Program-made: the position numbers and the translations under genes | The notes under the pieces: model-generated | What the model saw: the letters and a program-made list of their open reading frames with translations, nothing else | Database searches by the model: none | What the model was told of the DNA's origin: nothing | Shown here: piece by piece, positions 40,385 to 48,095 of the stretch | Position numbering within the stretch: position 1 is the first letter of the stretch | Layout: each line of letters opens with the position of its first letter | Assembly (NCBI RefSeq): GCF_001552215.1 | Contig: NZ_BCQT01000003.1 | Location: 1 to 64,000 of the forward strand | Direction: 5' to 3' | Length of the DNA stretch: 64,000 bases | Source of the DNA: Actinomadura macra NBRC 14102 | Lineage (GTDB): Bacteria; Actinomycetota; Actinomycetes; Streptosporangiales; Streptosporangiaceae

Positions 40385-42508
40385 TCAGACGCCCCTCCGT
40401 TCCGGCTGCGGGAACCCGTGCCGCGGCGTCGGGTGCGGTGGCGTCGCCGGAAGTTCCCCGTTGCCGTTCGCGCCCGCCATCGCGGGCGTGAGCGGCGGTA
40501 CGCCACCGGGACCCGCACCCGGGGTGCCCGGCGTGCCCGGGGCACCGGGCGCGTTCGGAGGGACCGCGCCGGGCGCGCCCGCCGCCGGCCGGCCGAGGCG
40601 GGGACCGGGGCCCTGGCGGCGCGGCAGCCTCCAGACCGGGCGCTCCTCCATCGGCCGTTGCAGTGTGTACGGGTGGACGCCTACCCGCCCGAACCGCTTC
40701 CCGTCGCCGCGGGAACGGAGCATCGTGATGATGACCAGCGAGAAGACGCAGACCCAGATGACGTTGAGCGGCGTCATGTACCGCTGCGCCTTCATCCACA
40801 GCGAAGCCGTGTCGCGCCATCCGTCGGTGTCGTTGTCGGTCTTCTTCACCCGGCCGTGCGCCCGGGACGTGCTCACCGCGCTCGTCCCGGCCCCGCTCAG
40901 GCTGTTGTCGCGGATCTCCGAGCCGCCCGAGCCGCCGATCAGCGTGATGCCGTGCGCGGTCGCGCCCTTGATGACGTTCCCGACCAGCGTCCCGGAGGAG
41001 TTGCGCAGGTAGATGCCGGTGCGTGCGCCGTCGACGGTGTTGCCGGCGAGGCTCGCGCCCTTCACCCCGTCCCGCAGCGAGATGCCCTGGCGGACCTGCC
41101 CGGACAGCCGGTTCCCGGAGATCTGCACCTGGGTGGCGGCGGAGCGGACCACGATGCCCATGTCCCCGCCGATGACCCTGCTGTTCTGCACCGACAGCTT
41201 GTCGCCGCCGAGCAGTTCGATGCCGTAGTGGCCGTTGTTCCTGGCCAGACTGTTGTTGATCGAGCTGTCGCCGAAGCTCTCCAGCGACTCGCCGGACGCG
41301 GAGGGGCCGTCGGCCAGTGCCTGCCCGTTGACGGTGAAGCCGTTGTGGCCGTTCCGCTCGGACGTGCAGCCGGTGACCCTGACCTTCTCCGTCGCCCTGG
41401 ACAGCACGAAACCGTCCCCGCGGCTGCCCGTCACCGACGTGTCGGAGATGGTGGCGTTCTTGGCGAACCGGTGCATGACCACCCCGTGCACCAGGCTGTT
41501 CTCGATCCGGTTGTTCGTCACCTGCGTCTGGTTGGAACCGGACACGAACAGCCCGAACGCGTCACCGCTGATCGTGCTGTGGTCGATGGACCCGGTGACC
41601 AGGTCGGCGGCGGGAACGTGCGTCGCGGTGCCGCCCGGCTGCTCGGTCTCGATGTCGCCGGGGCCACCGCCGGATCCGCCCTGCTGCTGTTGCTGCTCCA
41701 GCCGCTTCTGCTTGTTGGCGTGCCGCTGCTCCTTGTTGACGTGCTTGGCGGCGCTGGCCGGACGGTCGGTGCCGGTGAGCGCGATGCCGCCCGTCCGCCC
41801 GCTCCAGAAGCCGAGCCGGGACACATGGGCGTACTTCATCCGGAACTCGCCGCCGACCGCCCGCAGGTAGGCGCGGCCGTCGGAGACCTGCGTGTCGGGT
41901 CCGCGGGTCCGCGGGTCCCAGCTCGTGATCTGTACCGGGTAGCGGCGGTTCCCCTCGATCTTGATGTTCCCGCCGAAGCTGACGATGGAGCTGAACGCCC
42001 CCGGCATGCTGCCCATCCGGATGACGAGCGGCCCGCCGGACGGGTTGGCCAGCAGCAGCGCCGCGCCGTCCGCCACGAACACGTGGATGCCGAGCAGGAA
42101 CGAGCCGTCCGGCAGCCGCTGGAAGTACCGGCCGCCGTAGCGGCGCAGGTCGTTCACGGTGTAGGGCTTGCCGCTGTTCACCGCGGGCAGGACGAGTGTC
42201 TTGCCCTGGCTGGAGCCGAAGATCTGCGGCCGCTTCCACTGGGCGGTCGCCCGGCCGCCGATCTGCAGGATCGCGGCCAGCACCGACCGGGTCTGCATGA
42301 TCCGCTGATCTTCCCGGTCGACGAGCGCCGCCTGCTGTGTGGCGTCGTCCTGCGGTCCCGCGTGTGCGCGTGCCGGCCGCGGTGGTGTCGGCGCCGCCAC
42401 CGCGGGCAGGGCGGACGGGACGAGCCCGAAGCCGGCCGCGAGCCCGGCGCAGAGCGTTCCGCGTCCCGCCGCGCGGAGCGCCCCGGGACGGAATGCCGTG
42501 CGGATCAC
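40385..42508 (-). CDS. membrane-anchored right-handed beta-helix protein A
   Basis: 707 residues. A signal-like start (GRGTLCAGLAAGFGLVPSAL) is followed by DATQQAALVDREDQRIMQTR, a segment shared with its neighbour. The strand-rich middle includes GGEFRMKYAHVSRLGFWSGR. After a glutamine-rich linker comes the beta-helix (RIENSLVHGVVMHRFAKNAT, NSRVIGGDMGIVVRSAATQV, NTVDGARTGIYLRNSSGTLV). A membrane helix, VIWVCVFSLVIITMLRSRG, precedes a proline/glycine-rich cytoplasmic tail with several GAPGTPGTP-like units. The GTG start at 42508 lies one base after the GT2 stop, so the two are translationally linked. It probably modifies or guides the polysaccharide made by that enzyme. Confidence 0.8.
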   Translation of the reverse strand: MIRTAFRPGALRAAGRGTLCAGLAAGFGLVPSALPAVAAPTPPRPARAHAGPQDDATQQAALVDREDQRIMQTRSVLAAILQIGGRATAQWKRPQIFGSSQGKTLVLPAVNSGKPYTVNDLRRYGGRYFQRLPDGSFLLGIHVFVADGAALLLANPSGGPLVIRMGSMPGAFSSIVSFGGNIKIEGNRRYPVQITSWDPRTRGPDTQVSDGRAYLRAVGGEFRMKYAHVSRLGFWSGRTGGIALTGTDRPASAAKHVNKEQRHANKQKRLEQQQQQGGSGGGPGDIETEQPGGTATHVPAADLVTGSIDHSTISGDAFGLFVSGSNQTQVTNNRIENSLVHGVVMHRFAKNATISDTSVTGSRGDGFVLSRATEKVRVTGCTSERNGHNGFTVNGQALADGPSASGESLESFGDSSINNSLARNNGHYGIELLGGDKLSVQNSRVIGGDMGIVVRSAATQVQISGNRLSGQVRQGISLRDGVKGASLAGNTVDGARTGIYLRNSSGTLVGNVIKGATAHGITLIGGSGGSEIRDNSLSGAGTSAVSTSRAHGRVKKTDNDTDGWRDTASLWMKAQRYMTPLNVIWVCVFSLVIITMLRSRGDGKRFGRVGVHPYTLQRPMEERPVWRLPRRQGPGPRLGRPAAGAPGAVPPNAPGAPGTPGTPGAGPGGVPPLTPAMAGANGNGELPATPPHPTPRHGFPQPERRGV

Positions 42509-42509
42509 C

Positions 42510-43778
42510 TCAGCCCACTCCCTGGAGCGAGCTGGCGCTCTGCCCGGCGCCGCCGACCTGGTCGGCCGAGCGGGTCAGCCAGCCCTGCTTGTTCATCGTC
42601 ACGAACGCGTACAGCTTGATCGGCAGCGAGATCATGATGATGACCAGCGCGGTCAGCGGCAGCAGCAGGATCTCGCCGGGGTGGCGCCTGAGGTGGGAGT
42701 AGCCGCGCACGCCGCGTCCGAACAGCACCCATCCGATCGCGAGCGAGATGCCGAGCGGCGTCAGGTTGTCCAGGATCCGGCTGAAGATCAGGTAGCCGAG
42801 CGTCACGCCCATGGTGACGGGGGTCAGCAGGATCTGCAGGACGGTGACCTTGGTGACGAACGGCGTCTTCCACAGCCAGCCCTTCCACAGGGCCGTGAGG
42901 TAGCACCGGTAGGAGTTGCGGCTCCAGCGGATCCGCTGCTTGAAGAACGCGCGGAACGAGTCGGGGAACATCGAGATCGCGCGCGCCGACGACTGGTGCA
43001 CGGTCTTGTATCCCTGCGACAGGGTCAGCCAGGTGAGCCGTCCGTCGTCGCCGGCGATGCAGCGGCGGCCGAGGAAGAACTCGTTCTCCAGGTTCTCCAC
43101 CACCGGCTGGATCACCGAACGGCGGTACGCGGCGGTCCGTCCGGACAGGCACGCGACGCCGCCCTTGGAGCCCATCGCCGGGACGTAGTCGTAGTAGCGC
43201 AGGTTGACCAGCCAGTCGGCGATGCGCCGCCACACGCTCGTGGTGCGCTGGAAGACGTTCTGCTGCGTGCCGACGCCGCCGACCTGCGGGTCCTCGAACG
43301 GCATCTGCACCGCGTCCAGCAGGCCGGGCTGCCACCAGGTGTCGGAGTCGGCGAACACCACGATCTCGCCCCGCGCGGCGCGGATGCCGACACCGAGCGC
43401 GGAGCGCTTACCGGAGTGCTCGTAGATCAGCACGTGCAGCCGCGGGTCCTCGACCTCGGCAAGGCGGCGGTGCCCCTCGACGTCCTTGACGTCGATCACG
43501 ATGATGACCTCGTTGGGGTCCTGGGAGAGCCAGCTCTCCAGGCATCGGACGAGGATCTCCGGGTCCTCGCGGTACGACGGCACCACGACCGACACCGTCG
43601 TCCGGAAGTTGTTGACCACCGGCCGGTCCATGCGGGACAGCACGACGCGGTAGAGCCAGAGCCCCCACACCAGCAGTCCCGCGAAGCCCAGCGGAACGAA
43701 CTTCCGCCAGTCGCCCCCGGCCGTCGCCCCCGCGATCGACTCCCAGGCGTCGCTCAGCCATCCCGTGACAGATGACAC
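42510..43778 (-). CDS. processive GT2 polysaccharide synthase
   Basis: 422 residues. A membrane helix at about 28-46 is followed by a family 2 glycosyltransferase domain: VSVVVPSYREDPEILVRCLE, Asp145-Ser-Asp147 (VVFADSDTWW, metal/UDP binding), Asp244-Asp245 (CIAGDDGRLT, catalytic base) and Gln281-Arg-Ile-Arg-Trp285 (FFKQRIRWSRN, the Q-x-x-R-W motif of processive enzymes). Three or four helices follow (VLQILLTPVTMGVTLGYLIF, LLLPLTALVIIMISLPIKLY). This is the hyaluronan synthase/NodC/Alg8 layout, polymerising and exporting a chain. GTG 43778 follows GGAGGACGA. It heads an operon with two or three beta-helix proteins; with ugd nearby, a uronate-containing polymer is likely. Confidence 0.88.
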   Translation of the reverse strand: MSSVTGWLSDAWESIAGATAGGDWRKFVPLGFAGLLVWGLWLYRVVLSRMDRPVVNNFRTTVSVVVPSYREDPEILVRCLESWLSQDPNEVIIVIDVKDVEGHRRLAEVEDPRLHVLIYEHSGKRSALGVGIRAARGEIVVFADSDTWWQPGLLDAVQMPFEDPQVGGVGTQQNVFQRTTSVWRRIADWLVNLRYYDYVPAMGSKGGVACLSGRTAAYRRSVIQPVVENLENEFFLGRRCIAGDDGRLTWLTLSQGYKTVHQSSARAISMFPDSFRAFFKQRIRWSRNSYRCYLTALWKGWLWKTPFVTKVTVLQILLTPVTMGVTLGYLIFSRILDNLTPLGISLAIGWVLFGRGVRGYSHLRRHPGEILLLPLTALVIIMISLPIKLYAFVTMNKQGWLTRSADQVGGAGQSASSLQGVG

Positions 43779-43789
43779 TCGTCCTCCCT

Positions 43790-43809
43790 CTCCCGTGTGG
43801 TCACGGGAG
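43790..43809 (-). promoter_or_regulatory. stem-loop in the GT2 leader
   Basis: CTCCCGTG (43790-43797) pairs with CACGGGAG (43802-43809) around a four-base loop, ending about ten bases upstream of the GTG start and next to its ribosome-binding site. It may tune translation. Confidence 0.4.
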
Positions 43810-43928
43810 GGGACAGCAGTCCCGAGCGCCCCCGCGCCATCTCTAGTTAGAGGGACCACTTGGGGTGGTGGATCCGTTTTTGCCAGATCCGGCCATGCAA
43901 GGTCACCAGGTCAGAGGGGGTGAGGTGC

Positions 43929-43956
43929 TTTATCGGTCCTTTCGGTTGTGTGTCAA
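43929..43956 (-). promoter_or_regulatory. promoter of the polysaccharide operon
   Basis: The minus strand has a perfect -35 box, TTGACA (43956-43951), a 16-base spacer and GATAAA (43934-43929) as -10. Transcription would begin near 43922 and give a leader of about 144 nt before the GT2 start. Confidence 0.6.
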
Positions 43957-44065
43957 GCGATTGCCGCTAAATGGGAGGCAACCCATGTGCCCGCCATCTT
44001 CCGGACGGCCCGACGACACGATTCCGAAACATCCGACACGAAGTTGAGCGAGATGTATAGCATTG

Positions 44066-44096
44066 AAAGTCTGTTTTGTGGCGAAAAGTCTGTTTT
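44066..44096. repeat. direct repeats in AT-rich divergent region
   Basis: AAAGTCTGTTTT occurs at 44066-44077 and 44085-44096, 19 bases apart, in the most AT-rich stretch nearby. It lies between the GT2 promoter and the acyl-CoA dehydrogenase promoter, so it could be a shared activator site. Confidence 0.4.
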
Positions 44097-44208
44097 CTTA
44101 TACCGACTGGTAATAAAGGCGTGTTTACCGTGTGAGTTGTATCACGTGCACGGTCGGCGGGCTGGTCGGATGTGGCGTGCGTCCCGCGGATTGCTGACAT
44201 CGGGGTGG

Positions 44209-44257
44209 TTGTCACTGGTTACCAGCGGGTAGCATGATGGTGAGTTACTGACCAGTA
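44209..44257 (+). promoter_or_regulatory. promoter and TetR-like operator of acyl-CoA dehydrogenase gene
   Basis: TTGTCA (44209-44214) and TAGCAT or CATGAT (44230-44238) form a likely promoter. CTGGTTACCAG lies in the spacer, and the perfect dyad TACTG-AC-CAGTA (44246-44257) lies at the expected start of transcription. Both dyads resemble fatty-acid-degradation repressor sites of actinobacteria. Confidence 0.5.
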
Positions 44258-44303
44258 GATGGGTGCGGGGCCTCGGTCGCCGCTGGACCGGACGGAGTCT
44301 CGA

Positions 44304-46139
44304 ATGGGGCACTACAAGAGCAACCTCCGGGACCTGGAGTTCAACCTCTTCGAGGTGTTCAGGCGCCAGGACCTCCTCGGCAGCGGCCCCTACGCGGAAC
44401 TTGACGAGGACACCGTGCGCAGCGTCCTCGACGAGGTCAACCGGCTCGCCGAAGGCCCGCTCGCCGAGTCCTTCACCGACGCCGACCGGAACCCGCCGGT
44501 CTTCGACCCCGCCTCCGGCACCGTGACCATGCCGGAAGGTTTCAAGAAGTCGTTCAAGGCGTGGATGGACGCCGAGTGGTACCGGCTGGACCTTGCTCAC
44601 GAGTTCGGCGGCAGCAACGCTCCCCGTTCGCTGACCTGGGCCGTCGCCGAGCAGGTGCTGGGCGCGAACCCCGCCGTCTACATGTTCGCCTCCGGCCCCG
44701 GTTTCGCCCAGATCCTCTGGCACATCGGCACGCCCGAGCAGAAGAGGTTCGCCGAACTGGCCCTTGAGCGGCAGTGGGGCGCCACGATGGTGCTGACCGA
44801 GCCCGACGCGGGCTCCGACGTCGGCGCCGGCCGCGCCAAGGCCGTCCGGCAGCCGGACGGGACCTGGCACATCGAGGGCGTCAAGCGCTTCATCACCTCG
44901 GCCGAGCACGACATGGCCGAGAACATCTTCCACCTGGTACTGGCCCGCCCCGACGGCGCCGGGCCCGGCACCAAGGGCCTGTCGATGTTCCTCGTCCCGA
45001 AGTACCTGGTGGACGTGGAGACCGGTGAGCTGGGCGAGCGCAACGGCGCCTACGTGACGAACGTCGAGAAGAAGATGGGCCTGAAGGTCTCCACGACCTG
45101 CGAGCTGACCTTCGGCGAGAAGCACCCGGCCGTCGGCTACCTGGTCGGCGACGTGCACCAGGGCATCAAGCAGATGTTCCTGGTCATCGAGTACGCGCGG
45201 ATGATGGTCGGCACCAAGGCCATCGCCACGCTGTCCACCGGCTACCTCAACGCGCTGGAGTACGCCAAGGAGCGCGTGCAGGGCGCCGACATGACCCAGA
45301 TGACCGACAAGTCCGCCCCGCGAGTGACGATCACGCACCATCCCGACGTCCGGCGCAGCCTCATGACGCAGAAGGCGTACGCCGAGGGCATGCGGGCCCT
45401 GGTCCTGTTCACCGCGACCTACCAGGACGCGGTGCAGATCGCCGAGCACGAGGGCCGCAAGGACGAACGCGCCGAGAAGCTGAACGATCTGCTGCTGCCC
45501 ATCGTCAAGGGCTTCGGCTCCGAGCGGGCCTACGCGCTGCTCGGCGCCGAGTCGTTGCAGACCCTCGGAGGTTCCGGCTTCCTCCAGGAGTACCCGATCG
45601 AGCAGTACATCCGGGACTCCAAGATCGACACCCTGTACGAGGGCACCACCGCCATCCAGGGCCAGGACCTGTTCTTCCGCAAGATCCTCCGGGACAGCGG
45701 CGAGTCTCTCTCGGTGCTCGCCGGCGAGATCAGGGCCTTCGCCGAGAGCGAGGCCGGCAACGGCCGCCTCAAGAACGAGCGCGCACTCCTCGCCCGCGGC
45801 CTGGACGACGTGCAGGGCATCCTCGACCCGATGATCGGCTGGGCGCTCGGCTCGGTGGAGGACCCCAAGGAGCTGTACAAGATCGGGCTCAACTCGTCCC
45901 GGCTGCTGCTGGCCCTCGGGGACCTGATCGTCGCCTGGCTGCTGTGCCGCCAGGCCGAGGTCGCCCTGCACGCCCTCGGCGGCGACGCCGTGTCCGAGCC
46001 CGACACGGCCTTCTACACCGGCAAGATCGCCGCCGCGCAGTTCTTCTGCCAGACCGTCCTGCCCCGCCTCGCCTCCGACCGCGCGATCACCGAGGCCACC
46101 GGCCTGGACCTCATGGACCTCCCCGAAGCGGCGTTCTGA
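44304..46139 (+). CDS. acyl-CoA dehydrogenase, FadE5-like
   Basis: 611 residues, longer than ordinary acyl-CoA dehydrogenases and equal in length to mycobacterial FadE5. It begins [20 protein letters not shown], which is typical of that group. The FAD/substrate region reads [20 protein letters not shown] and [20 protein letters not shown]. The catalytic base is Glu446 in [20 protein letters not shown], and [20 protein letters not shown] belongs to the FAD-binding helix. A C-terminal helical domain follows. It oxidises acyl-CoA to trans-2-enoyl-CoA in beta-oxidation, probably over a wide chain range. GGAG precedes ATG 44304, and a dyad operator precedes the gene. A hairpin follows. Confidence 0.93.
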   Translation: MGHYKSNLRDLEFNLFEVFRRQDLLGSGPYAELDEDTVRSVLDEVNRLAEGPLAESFTDADRNPPVFDPASGTVTMPEGFKKSFKAWMDAEWYRLDLAHEFGGSNAPRSLTWAVAEQVLGANPAVYMFASGPGFAQILWHIGTPEQKRFAELALERQWGATMVLTEPDAGSDVGAGRAKAVRQPDGTWHIEGVKRFITSAEHDMAENIFHLVLARPDGAGPGTKGLSMFLVPKYLVDVETGELGERNGAYVTNVEKKMGLKVSTTCELTFGEKHPAVGYLVGDVHQGIKQMFLVIEYARMMVGTKAIATLSTGYLNALEYAKERVQGADMTQMTDKSAPRVTITHHPDVRRSLMTQKAYAEGMRALVLFTATYQDAVQIAEHEGRKDERAEKLNDLLLPIVKGFGSERAYALLGAESLQTLGGSGFLQEYPIEQYIRDSKIDTLYEGTTAIQGQDLFFRKILRDSGESLSVLAGEIRAFAESEAGNGRLKNERALLARGLDDVQGILDPMIGWALGSVEDPKELYKIGLNSSRLLLALGDLIVAWLLCRQAEVALHALGGDAVSEPDTAFYTGKIAAAQFFCQTVLPRLASDRAITEATGLDLMDLPEAAF

Positions 46140-46197
46140 CCGTCCACCAGTCCTGACCGCCGTCCCGGACCCGCTCCGTCTCCCGCGGTGAGGGAAC

Positions 46198-46230
46198 GCG
46201 GCCCCTGCCACTTCGCGCGGCAGGGGCCGC
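46198..46230 (+). terminator. hairpin after acyl-CoA dehydrogenase gene
   Basis: GCGGCCCCTGCC (46198-46209) and its exact complement (46219-46230) form a 12-bp stem with a nine-base loop, 59 bases after the stop codon. Confidence 0.75.
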
Positions 46231-46317
46231 GGCGCGCCACGGGGCGCTGCGCTCCGGCGTCTGGCTTACTACTGTGGGCCGCGACCTCCTGCCTCCCCCC
46301 AGCCGACCGGAGAGCCG

Positions 46318-47982
46318 ATGCGCGCCGCCGCGAGCGTCCCCCTTGCCATCTGTCTCACCGGGCTGCTGTTGGCCGCGGGTTGCTCGAACGCCGGGAAGGC
46401 CGAGAAGAGCGACCCGCCGACCGCGAAGGCGGGCGGCCCCGCCCCCGCACCCACCTCGTCCGGCGGAAAGTACGTCAGGGAGGGCTGGTTCGGCAGCACG
46501 GCCACGGGCACCACCGGCGTACCGCCGGGCGGTTCGCCGAGCAGCTCGTCGGGCGGTTCGCCGAGCAGCGCGTCGGGCACTTCGAGCGGCCCGGGAGCCG
46601 CGAACGGTGCCCCCGCCACCGGTGGGACGAGCGCGCTGCACGCGCGCGTCGAGGTCAGGGGCGTGGAGCGGCAGGGCACCAAGTCCGTGGTGCGCTACAG
46701 CGTGACGTCGCTGGACTCCTCCGCCAAGTCCGTGCCGATCCCCGCGAGCGTGCTCGACCCGGTCGGGCGCAGGTACTACCGCCCGACCGCGTCCACGACC
46801 GGCGAGCAGTTCGCGCCTGGCGCCACCCGCGAGATGGTCGCCGAGATCCCGCCCCTCCCACAGGACGTCCAGCAGGTCACGGTGTTCACCCCGGGCACCA
46901 CGGGGGAGTTCACCGGCATCCCGGTGACCGGCACCGGGGGCGCGCCCACCTCGTCCGCGCCAGGGGGCACGTCCACCTCGCCCACGCCGGGAAGCGCCTC
47001 CTCCTCCCCATTCGCGTCCGCGTCGCCTTCGGCGGGCGGCGTTGCCGGGGCCCCGGCCGAGCTCTACGACATCACCGAGGGCGAGATCAAGGACGTCACC
47101 TCCAGCGGCTCGGACGTGACGGTCAACCTCCGCACGGACGTGCTGTTCGCGTTCAACTCGGCCAAGCTGTCGGCCCGCGCCAAGGCCGTGCTGGACGAGG
47201 CCGCCCAGGAGATCAAGGAGAAGGCCGACCCCACCCGGCGACCGCTCACCTTCAACGGTCACACCGACAGCAAAGGCAGCGATTCCTACAACCTCAAGCT
47301 GTCGCGCGACCGCGCCGAGGCGGTGATGAAGGAGCTGAAGAACCGGCTGGGCGGCTCCTACAAGTACTCGGCGTTCGGCAAGGGCGAGGCGGATCTGATC
47401 GCCCAAGAGGGCGGTGCGGACGACGCGAAGGCCCGCGCCCGCAACCGCCGTGTGGAGATCTCCTACGAGATCCGCCAGCAGACCGCCACCACCACAGGCC
47501 CCAGCACCGCCCCGGCAGGAGGCCGCGGGGGAAGCACCGCCCCGTCCGCGTTCCGTCCACAGGACGGCGCCACGGTGGCCAGCCGCTACGGCCGGTTCGG
47601 CGCGGACAAGAGACGCCTGGACGTCAAACCCTTCTTCCGTGACGGCGCCTACATCGTCGCCGTTTTCGACATCGTCAACGAGGGTCCTGGACCGACCCCG
47701 CCGAGCGCCTCCTACGCGCACAAGGACTATCCGGGCGGCATCTTCACCTCCTTCTCGATCCTCGCACCCAACGAGAAGGACGTGTATCGCGCCGTCCGCA
47801 TCGGCACACCGGTCTTCAAGGGCAGCGCGATGTACGTCGGCTCAACCTCCACCACGTACAGGACAGGCGTTAACGAGCCCGTGCGCGGAATCGTCTACAT
47901 GCCCGCGCCACCAGGGAACATCACGTCCGTAGTGTTCGACGGTGGCCCCTTCGGCAAGGTGAACAACGTCCCGGTCTCCTGA
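46318..47982 (+). CDS. lipoprotein with OmpA-like peptidoglycan-binding domain
   Basis: 554 residues. The lipobox is LTGLLLAAGC. A Gly/Ser/Pro-rich region with a short repeated GGSPSS unit leads to a beta domain (ALHARVEVRGVERQGTKSVV and onward), another Ser/Thr/Gly linker, then an OmpA C-terminal domain at about 257-385: VNLRTDVLFAFNSAKLSARA, LTFNGHTDSKGSDSYNLKLS and ARARNRRVEISYEI. Asp and Arg of the D-pimelate site are present. The last 150 residues (TVASRYGRFGADKRRLDVKP, TYRTGVNEPVRGIVYMPAPP) are a further domain I do not recognise. In a monoderm cell it would hold the membrane to the wall. Confidence 0.85.
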   Translation: MRAAASVPLAICLTGLLLAAGCSNAGKAEKSDPPTAKAGGPAPAPTSSGGKYVREGWFGSTATGTTGVPPGGSPSSSSGGSPSSASGTSSGPGAANGAPATGGTSALHARVEVRGVERQGTKSVVRYSVTSLDSSAKSVPIPASVLDPVGRRYYRPTASTTGEQFAPGATREMVAEIPPLPQDVQQVTVFTPGTTGEFTGIPVTGTGGAPTSSAPGGTSTSPTPGSASSSPFASASPSAGGVAGAPAELYDITEGEIKDVTSSGSDVTVNLRTDVLFAFNSAKLSARAKAVLDEAAQEIKEKADPTRRPLTFNGHTDSKGSDSYNLKLSRDRAEAVMKELKNRLGGSYKYSAFGKGEADLIAQEGGADDAKARARNRRVEISYEIRQQTATTTGPSTAPAGGRGGSTAPSAFRPQDGATVASRYGRFGADKRRLDVKPFFRDGAYIVAVFDIVNEGPGPTPPSASYAHKDYPGGIFTSFSILAPNEKDVYRAVRIGTPVFKGSAMYVGSTSTTYRTGVNEPVRGIVYMPAPPGNITSVVFDGGPFGKVNNVPVS

Positions 47983-48003
47983 CCGTCACATGCCCAACCG
48001 TCA

Positions 48004-48050
48004 GGCGAGCGCGCCACCGGGGTAGATCGTGAAGCGATGACGCGCTCGCC
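48004..48050. terminator. inverted repeat in convergent gap, distal
   Basis: GGCGAGCGCG (48004-48013) and CGCGCTCGCC (48041-48050) are perfect complements with a 27-base loop, 22 bases beyond the OmpA lipoprotein stop. Confidence 0.5.
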
Positions 48051-48088
48051 CGGTCTCGGTCCAGAGGCGCGCCCCTGGACCGAGACCG
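48051..48088. terminator. hairpin terminator in convergent gap
   Basis: A perfect 14-bp stem (48051-48064 with 48075-48088) and ten-base loop directly abuts the previous inverted repeat and ends eight bases before the E2 stop codon on the other strand. Confidence 0.75.
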
Positions 48089-48095
48089 CAACGCG

